Source: Gemmatimonadota bacterium
GTDB taxonomy: Bacteria; Gemmatimonadota; Gemmatimonadetes; Longimicrobiales; Gaopeijiaceae
NCBI GenBank assembly: GCA_007129525.1
Contig: SKVI01000104.1
Span: 1 to 14,136, forward strand
Reading direction: 5' to 3'
DNA length: 14,136 nt
Part shown: in pieces, positions 6,445 to 13,227 of the stretch
Numbering within the stretch: the stretch's first letter is position 1
Layout of the letters: every line of letters starts with the position of its first letter
Translations under genes and position numbers: made by a program
Notes under the pieces: model-generated
Told to the model about the DNA's origin: nothing
The model's input: the letters and a program-made list of their open reading frames with translations, nothing else
Databases searched by the model: none

Positions 6445-7434
6445 TCAGTCGCGGTAGAGCACCCGGTTGCAGGCCGCCACCACGCGGTCCGCGTCGGGCT
6501 TGGCCAGCTTCTCCAGATTCTTCGCGTACGGCATGGGCACGTCGGCCTGCGTGACCCGGAGCACCGGCGCGTCCAGATAGTCGAAGGCTTCCTCCTGGAT
6601 CGTGGTGACGATCTGCGAGCCGATGCCCACGTAAGGCCACCCCTCCTCCAGGTAGACCGCCCGGTTGGTCTTGCGGACGGAGGCCAGGATGGCGTCTACG
6701 TCCAGGGGCCGGAGGGTGCGCAGGTCCAGGACCTCCACGTCCACGTCCTCCTTCTCCAGCTTCCCGGCCACCTGCAGGGCCAGGTTCACCATCTTGCCGT
6801 GGGTGATGAGGGAGACATCGGCCCCCTCGCGCTTGACCTCGGCCTTGCCCAGGGGGATCACGAAGTCGCCGTCGTCCGGGTCGGGAACCTCTCCCTTCAT
6901 GTTGTACAGGAGCTCCCCCTCCATGAAGGCCACCGGGTCATCGTCGCGGATGCTGGCCTTGAGAAGGCCCTTGGCGTCGGCGGGGGTCCCCGGAGTCACC
7001 AGCTTCACCCCCGGGGCGTGCACGTACCAGGTCTCGCACGCCTGGGAGTGCTGGGCCGAGAGCTGGAGGGCCGCGCCGGTGGGGCCCCGAAAGACCATGG
7101 GGATGGGAATCTGGCCGCCGGTCATGTAGTACATCTTGGCAGCGGAGTTGATGACCTGATCCAGCGCCAGAATGGAAAAGTTGAAGGTCATGAACTCCAC
7201 GATGGGCCGGAGGCCCGTCATGGCGGCTCCCACCCCCAGGCCGGCGAAGCCCAGCTCCGAGATGGGGGTGTCCACCACGCGCCGGGGACCGAAACGCTCC
7301 AGGAGCCCTTTGGACACCTTGTAGGCCCCGTCGTACTCCGCCACCTCCTCTCCCAGGAGGAAGACGGACTCGTCGCGCTCCATCTCTTCGGCCAGGGCCT
7401 GGTTCAGAGCTTCTCTGTATGTGATCTCTGGCAT
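6445..7434 (-). CDS. pdhB: Pyruvate dehydrogenase E1 component, beta subunit
   Basis: Beta half of the heterotetrameric E1 that decarboxylates pyruvate with thiamine diphosphate and reductively acetylates the lipoyl arm of E2. The 329 residues are the usual length. Recognisable blocks are the N-terminal YREALNQALAEEMERD, FLLGEEVAEYDGAYKVSKGL (with the TPP-activating Glu), RVVDTPISELGFAGLGVGAA, MTFNFSILALDQVINSAAK, the GPTGAALQLSAQHSQ loop, PGTPADAKGLLKASIRDDDP, and the C-terminal transketolase domain with DLRTLRPLD. The residues MTGG and AQHSQ are those of pyruvate rather than branched-chain E1 beta. The gene follows pdhA after 90 bases and precedes pdhC by 137, same strand, so the three are probably one transcript. 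The identification is secure. Confidence 0.97.
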   Translation of the reverse strand: MPEITYREALNQALAEEMERDESVFLLGEEVAEYDGAYKVSKGLLERFGPRRVVDTPISELGFAGLGVGAAMTGLRPIVEFMTFNFSILALDQVINSAAKMYYMTGGQIPIPMVFRGPTGAALQLSAQHSQACETWYVHAPGVKLVTPGTPADAKGLLKASIRDDDPVAFMEGELLYNMKGEVPDPDDGDFVIPLGKAEVKREGADVSLITHGKMVNLALQVAGKLEKEDVDVEVLDLRTLRPLDVDAILASVRKTNRAVYLEEGWPYVGIGSQIVTTIQEEAFDYLDAPVLRVTQADVPMPYAKNLEKLAKPDADRVVAACNRVLYRD

Positions 7435-7464
7435 CGCAGCGTTGGTTCGGAGGTCAGTGGGTGG

Positions 7465-7487
7465 GAGCGCCCGAAACCGGGCGGCTC
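7465..7487 (-). other. Strong hairpin in the pdhA-pdhB spacer
   Basis: GAGC (7465-7468) and GCCCG (7469-7473) pair with CGGGC (7478-7482) and GCTC (7484-7487), nine base pairs with one bulged base and a four-base loop. It lies about 30 bases before the pdhB start, in the 90-base gap between E1 alpha and E1 beta. No T-run follows in the direction of transcription, so it is not a standard terminator. Confidence 0.5.
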
Positions 7488-7524
7488 GGATCGGAGGCCC
7501 GGGCGGAGCGGCGTGCAGGGCCGG

Positions 7525-8616
7525 TCACCGGTCCCGCCCGTCCATGAAGAGCCGCCCATGTTCGTTGAGTTCGGCGTACACGTGGGTGTAGAGTTCCTCC
7601 TCAGAGGGGAAGGGCGAGTCCTCGGCGAACTCCACCGCCTCGTCCGCCACCTTCCGGGCCTCCTCGTCCAGGGCCTCCAGCTCGTCCTGCGTCATGATCT
7701 CGGCGTCGAAGAGGCGTTCCCGGAGAACGCTGATGGGATCCTCCTTCTCCTTCTTCTCCTCCACCTCGTCCTTGGACCGGTAGGTGCCGCTCACCGGGTC
7801 GGACATGGAGTGACCCTTGAAGCGATAGGTGCGGGCCTCGACGTACTGCGGTCCGGCCCCGTCGCGGACCTCCTTCACCAGGTCCTCCACGAAGCTCCAG
7901 GTTTCGATGATGTCCTGGCCGTTCACGCTGTGGGTGGGCACGCCGTAGCCCTCCCCCCGCTCCTCGATGGAGACGGCCGACACCCGCTCGATGGCGGTCC
8001 CCATGCCGTATTCGTTGTTCTCGACGACGTAGATGACGGGGAGCTCCCAGACGGCCGACATGTTCATGGCCTCGTGGAAGGCCCCCTGGTTCACCGCCGC
8101 GTCTCCCAGAAAGCAGACGCAGACCTGGTCCTCCTCGCGGTACTTGATGGCCCATCCCATGCCGGCGGCCAGGGGAACCTGCGCACCCACGATCCCGTGC
8201 CCGCCCATGAAGCGCTGCTCGGCTCCGAAGATGTGCATGGAGCCACCCTTCCCCCGGGAGACCCCGCCATCCCGGCCGAAGAGTTCGGCCATGACCGGCC
8301 CGGGTTCCAGTCCCTTCGCCAGGGCCTGGGTGTGGTCCCGGTAGGCGGTGATGACGTAGTCCTTCTCCTGGAGGGGGCCGATGAAGCCCAACGCCACGGC
8401 CTCCTGACCGATGTGCAGATGGCAGAAGCCGCCGATCTTGCCGATGGCGTAGGCTTCCTCCGCCTTTTCTTCGAACCGCCGGTAGAGGAGCATTTCGCGC
8501 ATGAAGTGGTGGAGCTGCTCCCGGTCGAACCGGTCGATCCCCTCGTCTCCACCCTCCTTTTCGGCGCCGTCGTTGGCGTCGGTCTTCTTCTCGTCCTGGG
8601 TCTCTGTCTTGGGCAT
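7525..8616 (-). CDS. pdhA: Pyruvate dehydrogenase E1 component, alpha subunit
   Basis: Alpha half of the pyruvate dehydrogenase E1; with PdhB it forms the thiamine-diphosphate active sites. The 363-residue product carries the TPP/Mg motif from GDAAVNQGAFHEAMN (171-185) to VENN (198-201), the N-terminal FCHLHIGQEAVALG block, AYRDHTQALAKG, SRGKGGSMHIF, and the RFKGHSMSDP loop (265-274) that is phosphorylated in mitochondrial homologues. The usual GDG of the TPP motif is GDA here, a variant I regard as tolerated because the Mg-binding Asp (D172) and Asn are present. The first 28 residues are a charged, poorly conserved tail. The start lies four bases after the lipA stop, with AAGGA placed inside the end of lipA, so lipA and pdhA are very likely co-transcribed and perhaps translationally coupled. 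Confidence 0.97.
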   Translation of the reverse strand: MPKTETQDEKKTDANDGAEKEGGDEGIDRFDREQLHHFMREMLLYRRFEEKAEEAYAIGKIGGFCHLHIGQEAVALGFIGPLQEKDYVITAYRDHTQALAKGLEPGPVMAELFGRDGGVSRGKGGSMHIFGAEQRFMGGHGIVGAQVPLAAGMGWAIKYREEDQVCVCFLGDAAVNQGAFHEAMNMSAVWELPVIYVVENNEYGMGTAIERVSAVSIEERGEGYGVPTHSVNGQDIIETWSFVEDLVKEVRDGAGPQYVEARTYRFKGHSMSDPVSGTYRSKDEVEEKKEKEDPISVLRERLFDAEIMTQDELEALDEEARKVADEAVEFAEDSPFPSEEELYTHVYAELNEHGRLFMDGRDR

Positions 8617-8620
8617 GGCG

Positions 8621-9760
8621 TCAACCGTCCTTCGATCCGTTGGAACCGGGGCGGCCCATCTCCAACTGGACGAGCCCCGGCGTGGGTACCTCGGCGGGTG
8701 CCGGAATGTCGGCTTCCATCACTTCCTGAATGGGGCCGGCGCCGCCGGCCTCCACCTCTCGGGCCTGCTCCTTGGCGTGGTACGAGGACCGCACCAGGGG
8801 ACCGGACTCCACGTGGCGGAAGCCGTACTCCCCCTCGCCCACCTCCTTCCACATCCGGAACTCGTCGGGGGTGACCCAGCGGGCCACGGGAATGTGGTCA
8901 CCGGAGGGCCGCAGATACTGGCCCAGGGTCAGGATGTCCACCGCAGCCTCCCGGAGGTCCGACATGGCCTGGCGAACCTCGGGCTCGGTCTCGCCCATTC
9001 CCATGATGATGGAGGTCTTGGTGAGGATTGAATCGTCAATTCGCTTGGCGGCCCCCAGAAAGGAGATGGAGCGCCAGTACCGGCCGCCGGGTCGGACGTC
9101 GGGATGGAGCCGATCCACCGTCTCGAGGTTGTGCCCCAGGATCTCCGGCTTGGCGTCCATGACCACCTTCAGGGCGTCCTCGTCCCCCTTGAAGTCGGGG
9201 ATCAGCACCTCGACGGAGCACCCCGGGACCCGCTTTCGGATCTGGCGGATGGTCTCGGCGTAGATCCCGGCGCCTCCGTCCGGCAGCTCGTCGCGGTTCA
9301 CCGAGGTGATGACGGCGTGCTCCAGCGCCATGGCCTGCACCGTCTCGGCCACCCGCCGGGGTTCATCCTCGTCCAGCTCCGTGGGCATGCCGTGGGCCAC
9401 CGCGCAGTACTTGCACGCCCGGGTGCAGACGTCGCCCAGAATCATGAAGGTGGCGGTGCCGGCCTCCCAGCACTCACCGATGTTGGGACAGCCGGCCTCC
9501 TCGCAGACCGTGTGGAGCGACTGGCTCCGCATGAGCTCCTTCAGGTGCCGGTAGTTGCTCCCCCCCGGAGAGCGAACCTTGAGCCAGCGGGGCTTCCGCT
9601 CGGCCATGTCGACGGTCTCGATTCCTTCGTGCGCGCGAATCCGGGCGGTCCCCTTGGGCTTCACCACCCCCGTGTCCTTCTCTCCGGGATGGTAGCCGCC
9701 TGGCACCCGATCGTCCTTCCGGTCCGCGTCGCGGTCGGACCTGGTTGCGGTTTTCGCCAC
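8621..9760 (-). CDS. lipA: Lipoyl synthase (radical SAM), GTG start
   Basis: Radical-SAM enzyme that inserts two sulfurs into octanoyl-lysine on E2 and H proteins. From GTG 9760 it is 379 residues. The auxiliary cluster motif C86/C91/C97 (CEEAGCPNIGEC), the radical-SAM motif C112/C116/C119 (CTRACKYC), the VNRDELPDGG strand, GMGETEPEV, LGQYLRPS and the C-terminal GPLVRSSYHA with the cluster-ligating Ser are all present. GTG 9760 has GGGAGG ten bases upstream; ATG 9607 would give 328 residues but lacks a good ribosome binding site, and codon use between the two looks coding. Either start keeps all motifs. The tail after RSSYHA, about 45 residues, is an unconserved extension. It leads the cluster with pdhABC, its substrate protein being the E2 encoded three genes downstream. 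No lipB is in the window. Confidence 0.95.
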   Translation of the reverse strand: MAKTATRSDRDADRKDDRVPGGYHPGEKDTGVVKPKGTARIRAHEGIETVDMAERKPRWLKVRSPGGSNYRHLKELMRSQSLHTVCEEAGCPNIGECWEAGTATFMILGDVCTRACKYCAVAHGMPTELDEDEPRRVAETVQAMALEHAVITSVNRDELPDGGAGIYAETIRQIRKRVPGCSVEVLIPDFKGDEDALKVVMDAKPEILGHNLETVDRLHPDVRPGGRYWRSISFLGAAKRIDDSILTKTSIIMGMGETEPEVRQAMSDLREAAVDILTLGQYLRPSGDHIPVARWVTPDEFRMWKEVGEGEYGFRHVESGPLVRSSYHAKEQAREVEAGGAGPIQEVMEADIPAPAEVPTPGLVQLEMGRPGSNGSKDG

Positions 9761-9770
9761 GATATCGTTG

Positions 9771-9803
9771 CCTCCCGATCCGAGCCGTCGCCGGGTCGGA
9801 TCG
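9771..9803 (-). promoter_or_regulatory. Hairpin abutting the lipA ribosome binding site
   Basis: On the minus strand CGATCCGA (9803-9796) pairs perfectly with TCGGATCG (9783-9776); inside, after a C/C mismatch, CCG and CGG close a GCGA (GNRA) tetraloop. The last stem base is the first G of the GGGAGG ribosome binding site (9776-9771) used for the GTG start at 9760. Such a fold could modulate ribosome access to lipA. Confidence 0.5.
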
Positions 9804-9844
9804 ACATGAACCACCTGGGCATCGTGAGTGAGGACCGAAGGCCG

Positions 9845-9873
9845 AAAAAAAAGGCCCCTCGCACGTGGCGGGG
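9845..9873 (-). terminator. Intrinsic terminator-like hairpin upstream of lipA
   Basis: Read on the minus strand, CCC CGC pairs with GCG GGG (9873-9868 with 9862-9856, one bulged A) and is followed by GCC and eight consecutive T (9852-9845). It ends about 85 bases before the lipA start. Because a promoter-like sequence lies upstream at 9940-9969 it may act inside the lipA leader as an attenuator; alternatively it simply ends transcripts arriving from the LOG-family gene. Confidence 0.55.
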
Positions 9874-9917
9874 AGCGCAATTCGGGCGCTCCACCCTCGG
9901 GTTCGAAGCCCCGGTGG
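9872..9917 (-). other. Two tandem hairpins upstream of the lipA leader terminator
   Basis: Hairpin A: CCACC (9891-9895) with GGTGG (9913-9917), with an inner GGG/CCC around TTCGAAG. Hairpin B: GGAGCGC (9872-9878) with GCGCTCC (9886-9892), a perfect seven base pairs. B shares 9891-9892 with A and shares 9872-9873 with the terminator stem, so neighbouring hairpins compete at their edges. This end-to-end overlap is what makes the region look regulatory. Confidence 0.5.
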
Positions 9918-9939
9918 CCGGTGAGCAGGTTTTGGAGAG

Positions 9940-9969
9940 ATGATAGCACCCGTCAAGGTGGGTGGGCAA
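9940..9969 (-). promoter_or_regulatory. Candidate extended -10 promoter for lipA-pdhABC
   Basis: On the minus strand TTGCCC (9969-9964) is followed after 18 bases by TATCAT (9945-9940), preceded by TGC, giving an extended -10. The predicted start near 9933 leaves a leader of about 170 bases before lipA, containing three hairpins, a T8 tract and the ribosome-binding-site hairpin. The remainder of the 292-base spacer (9970-10052) shows no other feature. Confidence 0.45.
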
Positions 9970-10052
9970 CAGCCCTTCCGGCATCGGGCCGTCGCCGAGG
10001 GGAGCCTCGAACCGGCTGCAGGAAGGTGCGGGAAGGGGGTGTGGCCGTTACC

Positions 10053-10823
10053 TCAGCTGGGGCCGGCGGGTGGTCCCGAGTGGTCCAGGAGGTGACGGAC
10101 CACGTCCCGGGGGTCGTCGGTAACCTTCATGAGCTCCAGGTCGCCGGCCGAGACGTTGCCCTGCAGCTCCATGACCCCCTCGAGCCACTCCATGAGGCCG
10201 GCCCAGTACTTCGGCCCGAAGAGAACCACGGGGAAGTCGCGGATCTTTCCGGTCTGGATGAGCGTCAGCGACTCGAAGAGCTCGTCCATGGTCCCGAAGC
10301 CACCTGGAAAGATCACGAACCCCCGGGCATACTTCACGAACATGGTCTTCCGGACGAAGAAGTACCGGAAGTTCACCCCCCGGTCCACGAAGGGGTTCAT
10401 GCCCTGCTCGAAGGGCAACTCGATATTGCAGCCCACCGACTTGGCACCGGCGTCCTGGGCGCCCCGGTTGGCGGCCTCCATCATTCCCGGGCCCCCGCCG
10501 GTGATGATGCTGAATCCTGCCTCACCCAGCAGCCGAGCCGTCTCGCGACACGCCTCGTAGAGGGGATCCGTGGGAAGGGTTCGGGCAGAGCCGAAGATGG
10601 AGACGGCGGGCCCCAGCCGGGAGAGCGCCTCGAAGCCCTCCACGAACTCGCCCATGATGCGAAAGACGCGCCATGCATCGGCGCCCATGGCCGGGGGGAT
10701 GATCTCGGGTGGAACCTCCGACCGGAGGAAACGTTCGTCTTCGGTCTCGCCCACGGGTTCATGCTCCCCCGACAAGGGAGCGACGCCCTCGGGGGGGTGG
10801 GCCGAAGGGTCTCGACTGGTCAT
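10053..10823 (-). CDS. LOG family (TIGR00730-like) nucleotide 5'-monophosphate phosphoribohydrolase
   Basis: LOG-family proteins cleave the N-glycosidic bond of nucleoside monophosphates or cytokinin riboside monophosphates; in bacteria they are often mis-annotated as lysine decarboxylases. The 256 residues contain the Rossmann-like core from about 70 to 245 with the two signature motifs: GGGPGMMEAANRGA (109-122) and PGGFGTMDELFE (173-184), the latter holding the active-site Glu. VSIFGSAR at 74-81 and RKTMFVKYARGFVIFP at 158-173 are also typical. The N-terminal 45 residues are a Glu/Pro-rich extension. The ATG has GGAG eight bases upstream. It lies 45 bases after the Nif3-like gene on the same strand, so the two may be co-transcribed. 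The family is clear; whether it acts on cytokinin-like or housekeeping nucleotides cannot be decided. Confidence 0.93.
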   Translation of the reverse strand: MTSRDPSAHPPEGVAPLSGEHEPVGETEDERFLRSEVPPEIIPPAMGADAWRVFRIMGEFVEGFEALSRLGPAVSIFGSARTLPTDPLYEACRETARLLGEAGFSIITGGGPGMMEAANRGAQDAGAKSVGCNIELPFEQGMNPFVDRGVNFRYFFVRKTMFVKYARGFVIFPGGFGTMDELFESLTLIQTGKIRDFPVVLFGPKYWAGLMEWLEGVMELQGNVSAGDLELMKVTDDPRDVVRHLLDHSGPPAGPS

Positions 10824-10868
10824 GGCACGTGCTCCGCTGGAGCGTTGGTGGTGTCAGACATGGGATCG

Positions 10869-11702
10869 CTACAAGCCGCTGGGATAGTCGAGAAAGGTCC
10901 AGGGCAGGCCGAACTCGCGCTCTACGCGCCGAGCCAGGGCCTTCACTCCCCAGGTCTCGGTCCGGTAGTGACCCCCCAGGAGCACATTGAGGCCCAGCTC
11001 CATGGCATCCACGTACGCATGGTGGTTCGCCTCCCCGGTAATGAGGGTGTCCAGCCCTGCCTTGACCGCCTCCTCGAGGAACGAACCTCCCCCGCCCGTG
11101 ACGATGCCCACCCGTTGGACCCGCTCCGGTCCCCCCGGGAGGAGCTGTACCGGCCCACCCAGCACATCCTCTGCCCGCGCTGCCAGGCGCTGCCTCGGTT
11201 CATCCACCTGACCCTGGAACCCGATGTCCCGCTCTTCGTGGGTCCCAAAGCGCTCCTCCGGCTGAATGCCCAGGGCCCGGGCCAGCTCGGCGCAGTTGCC
11301 CACCTCCGGGTGGGCGTCCAGCGGCAGGTGAACCGAGTACAGGGCCACATCATGCCGGATGAGAGGCGCCAGGCGGGCGTACATCCGGCCCGTCACCGGT
11401 GCCGCGCCGCCCCAGAACAGCCCGTGATGGACCACCAGGAGTTCCACGCCTGCGTCCACGGCTCCCGCAACGGAGTACTCGGCGGCATCCACGGCAACGC
11501 CCATTCGGTGGACGGGGCCAGGGGCGGCCACCTGGAGGCCGTTCAGAGCCCCAGGATAGTCCGGAAAGCCGGGCACGCCCAGGAGCTCGTTCATAAAAGC
11601 GATCACGAATTCTAGTTCTACTCCCCCCTCCTGCCCTCGGTCCCGGGTCTCAGGGGAGGTGTCGTCACCGGCTTTCTCCGACTGGGTTGAGTTGGATGAC
11701 AT
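10869..11702 (-). CDS. Nif3-like dinuclear metal centre protein (YbgI/DUF34 family)
   Basis: Widely conserved hexameric protein with a di-metal site; often labelled GTP cyclohydrolase I type 2, though the physiological role is not settled. From ATG 11702 the product is 277 residues and carries all expected metal ligands: H92/H93 in VVHHGLFWGG, D129 in HLPLDAH, H245 and E249 in GGHYRTET. The family opening is visible at FMNELLGVPGFPDYPGALNG (36-55). The start is uncertain: ATG 11702 has no good ribosome binding site and gives 28 unconserved residues, whereas GTG 11606 follows an AGGAGG-containing purine run at a slightly long distance and begins close to the family N-terminus. It is the first gene after the DnaA-box region and is probably co-transcribed with the LOG-family gene. 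Confidence 0.94.
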   Translation of the reverse strand: MSSNSTQSEKAGDDTSPETRDRGQEGGVELEFVIAFMNELLGVPGFPDYPGALNGLQVAAPGPVHRMGVAVDAAEYSVAGAVDAGVELLVVHHGLFWGGAAPVTGRMYARLAPLIRHDVALYSVHLPLDAHPEVGNCAELARALGIQPEERFGTHEERDIGFQGQVDEPRQRLAARAEDVLGGPVQLLPGGPERVQRVGIVTGGGGSFLEEAVKAGLDTLITGEANHHAYVDAMELGLNVLLGGHYRTETWGVKALARRVEREFGLPWTFLDYPSGL

Positions 11703-11760
11703 GGTATGAACCGGGGTGTTGAAAGGCGCTAAGGGGGAAGCGAAACAGCCAGGAGAAGAT

Positions 11761-11870
11761 TGTGGACAATCCGGCGGCCGCGTGTGGGCAACTCCGTGGA
11801 AAACCCCTTGTGACAAGACGTAAGGCGTCTGTGGCCAATGCGTTGCGGGGTTATCCACATTCGTGGAGAA
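11761..11870. other. Cluster of DnaA-box-like nonamers, candidate replication origin (oriC)
   Basis: Within 110 bases there is one perfect DnaA box, TTATCCACA (11851-11859), and five degenerate boxes in reverse orientation: TGTGGACAA (11761-11769, one mismatch to TGTGNAWAA), TGTGGGCAA (11783-11791, two), CGTGGAAAA (11795-11803, one), TGTGGCCAA (11830-11838, two) and CGTGGAGAA (11862-11870, two). The perfect box and the last one form an inverted pair two bases apart. The cluster occupies a 196-base non-coding gap and is about 1.4 kb from parB, a gene commonly near the origin. There is no strongly AT-rich unwinding stretch and no dnaA beside it, so this could instead be a DnaA-dependent promoter or titration site. 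Confidence 0.5.
11807..11817. repeat. Short perfect inverted repeat inside the DnaA-box cluster
   Basis: CTTGT and ACAAG flank a single G, an 11-base palindrome lying between the third and fourth DnaA-box-like nonamers. It may be an operator for the Nif3-like gene or part of the origin; too short to assign. Confidence 0.3.
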
Positions 11871-11898
11871 CCTGACGGCATTTCAAGCAACGCCGACT

Positions 11899-12372
11899 TC
11901 ACGCACCCGCCCCTGCCTCTACGGCCGTGCGCCCCACCTGCTTCGGTCCGTCGCCCCGTTGCCCACTTCGGGCCGTCTCCGCCGCCACGTCCACAGTGTC
12001 GGGAACCTCCACCTCATCGTCCATGCGGACACGCCCATTCACCGTGGCTCCTTCATCCAGCTTCATCCTCCGGGTGAGTACTTCACCGTCGATCTGCGCG
12101 CCGGCCTGAACCTCCAGGCGGGAAGCAGCCACCAGGGTCCCCGTAACGGTGCCCGCGATGACCGCGTCATGGGTGGTGACATCCCCGTCCACCATCCCCT
12201 CCTTTCCCACCACGACGGCCTTGTCGGCTCTCACGCTTCCCACCACCCTGCCCTCCACCCGAATGGTTCCCTGCGCCGTGAGGTCACCCATGACTTCCAT
12301 GCCCGGTCCGATGATGGAGATGACGCCTCCGGGCTGATCCTCGGCGGACTCTCGCTTCCTGGCTTTGATCAT
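11899..12372 (-). CDS. Bactofilin family cytoskeletal protein
   Basis: Bactofilins are bacterial cytoskeletal proteins that polymerise without nucleotide through a right-handed beta-helix and act in cell shape, polar organisation or stalk growth. The 157-residue product has the bactofilin domain from about 17 to 115 with the expected short glycine-rich beta repeats: ISIIGPGMEVMGDLTAQGTI, VEGRVVGSVRADKAVVVGKE, GMVDGDVTTHDAVIAGTVTG, and LEVQAGAQIDGEVLTRRMKL. The C-terminal 40 residues are a low-complexity Gly/Ala/Glu tail. GGAGG lies nine bases before the ATG. It follows the M23 peptidase gene by 65 bases on the same strand. Bactofilin and M23 peptidase genes are often neighbours, and in Helicobacter pylori CcmA works with Csd peptidases in shape control, so a shared role in cell-wall remodelling is a reasonable inference. 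Confidence 0.95.
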   Translation of the reverse strand: MIKARKRESAEDQPGGVISIIGPGMEVMGDLTAQGTIRVEGRVVGSVRADKAVVVGKEGMVDGDVTTHDAVIAGTVTGTLVAASRLEVQAGAQIDGEVLTRRMKLDEGATVNGRVRMDDEVEVPDTVDVAAETARSGQRGDGPKQVGRTAVEAGAGA

Positions 12373-12437
12373 GACCGTGACCTCCGGGGAGCTTCAGTGG
12401 CTCTGGACGTGCTGCTGAGTCAGGATGGTAGCGTGGT

Positions 12438-13199
12438 TCAGGGCTGCTGCACCAGGGTGAGTGGATCCACCGGGCGGCCGTCCAGGAGGATCTCGAAGTG
12501 TAGATGGGGTGCCGTGGAGCGACCGGTCGACCCAGTCAGACCAAGCACTTCCCCGGGTCGGACCAGGTCTCCCGGCTCCACCACGATGTGGGATGCGTGG
12601 GCGTAGAGGGTGCGGTAGCCCTCTCCGTGCTCCAGGATGACATAGAGGCCATATACCGGATCATCGGCGGCCTCCACCACCCTTCCCGGGCCCGCGGCCC
12701 GAATATAGGAGCCGGCGGCCACCGCCACGTCAATGCCTGGATGGCTCCCGTCGCCTCCCTCCACCAGGGGCTGCGTAATGAAACCTCGTTGACTGAGGGG
12801 CCACTCGGTCGGGCCCTCCGCCCCGGCTCCGGAAGCGCCGGGCTCGCTCCCCGCCGCCGGCGGCGGAAGGGCTCCGGGACCCGCCTCCGGGAGCGCGCCG
12901 GGGGTGAAGAGGTTTCGGATTCGTTCGTAGGCGGCCTCGGTCTCGGCCAGCGCCGAGGCCAGCTCCGTGATCTGCTCCCGTTCGGCCCGCAGCTCCGCCA
13001 CCTCACGCTCGAGCTGGACGGCTCGCCAATGCCGAGCGGCGAAATAGCCCCAACTTGCCAGGATGACGCCGCCCAGGACGACGCCGGCGACCACCCCTAC
13101 GATCAAAGCCCGGAGTCGCCGGGAAGACAGGCTGATGCTGCGCGTTTCGCCCTCGCCGGGGCGCACCACCATGATGGTGAGGCTACGCTCTTCATCCAT
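12438..13199 (-). CDS. M23 family metallopeptidase (membrane-anchored peptidoglycan endopeptidase)
   Basis: A LytM-type zinc endopeptidase that probably cuts peptide cross-links in the periplasm. The 253-residue product has a cytoplasmic N-terminus, one membrane helix (about 31-53, LIVGVVAGVVLGGVILASWG), a coiled coil (58-96, VQLEREVAELRAEREQITEL), a Pro/Ala/Gly linker (98-130) and the M23 domain (135-247). Zinc and catalytic residues look complete: H153 and D157 in SHPGIDVA, H201 in YAHAS, and H232/H234 in PHLHFE. The enzyme is therefore likely active rather than an EnvC/NlpD-type activator. The frame is open further upstream to 13328, but that part overlaps parB, so I use ATG 13199, 28 bases after the parB stop. 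It sits between parB and the bactofilin gene on the same strand. Confidence 0.95.
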   Translation of the reverse strand: MDEERSLTIMVVRPGEGETRSISLSSRRLRALIVGVVAGVVLGGVILASWGYFAARHWRAVQLEREVAELRAEREQITELASALAETEAAYERIRNLFTPGALPEAGPGALPPPAAGSEPGASGAGAEGPTEWPLSQRGFITQPLVEGGDGSHPGIDVAVAAGSYIRAAGPGRVVEAADDPVYGLYVILEHGEGYRTLYAHASHIVVEPGDLVRPGEVLGLTGSTGRSTAPHLHFEILLDGRPVDPLTLVQQP

Positions 13200-13227
13200 T
13201 GTCTTGCGATCCGTGGGCCCGCTCTGC

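Noticed and set aside
6308..6640. In-frame 111-residue N-terminal extension of the E2 protein
   Set aside because: It would overlap the well-conserved end of pdhB in another frame, and the recognised lipoyl domain starts precisely at ATG 6307.
6400..8874. Very long plus-strand open frame (824 codons) opposite pdhB, pdhA and lipA
   Set aside because: It is an antisense shadow created by high GC and the strong codon bias of the real genes; its translation is His/Gly/Val-rich with no recognisable domain.
9850..9917. Possible tRNA or tRNA remnant: GGTTCGAA resembles a T-loop and GGAGCGC...GCGCTCC resembles a D-arm
   Set aside because: The would-be T-stem has mismatched pairs, there is no anticodon arm between the two elements, and no seven-base acceptor stem can be formed. 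The hairpin-plus-T8 reading explains the sequence better.
9761..9949. Longer lipA start at ATG 9949
   Set aside because: It would run through the hairpins and T8 tract, has no ribosome binding site, and adds residues with no family similarity; GTG 9760 is better supported.
9828..11615. Long plus-strand open frame (595 codons) opposite the LOG and Nif3 genes
   Set aside because: It covers an intergenic region and two clearly recognised genes on the other strand; no domain or ribosome binding site supports it.
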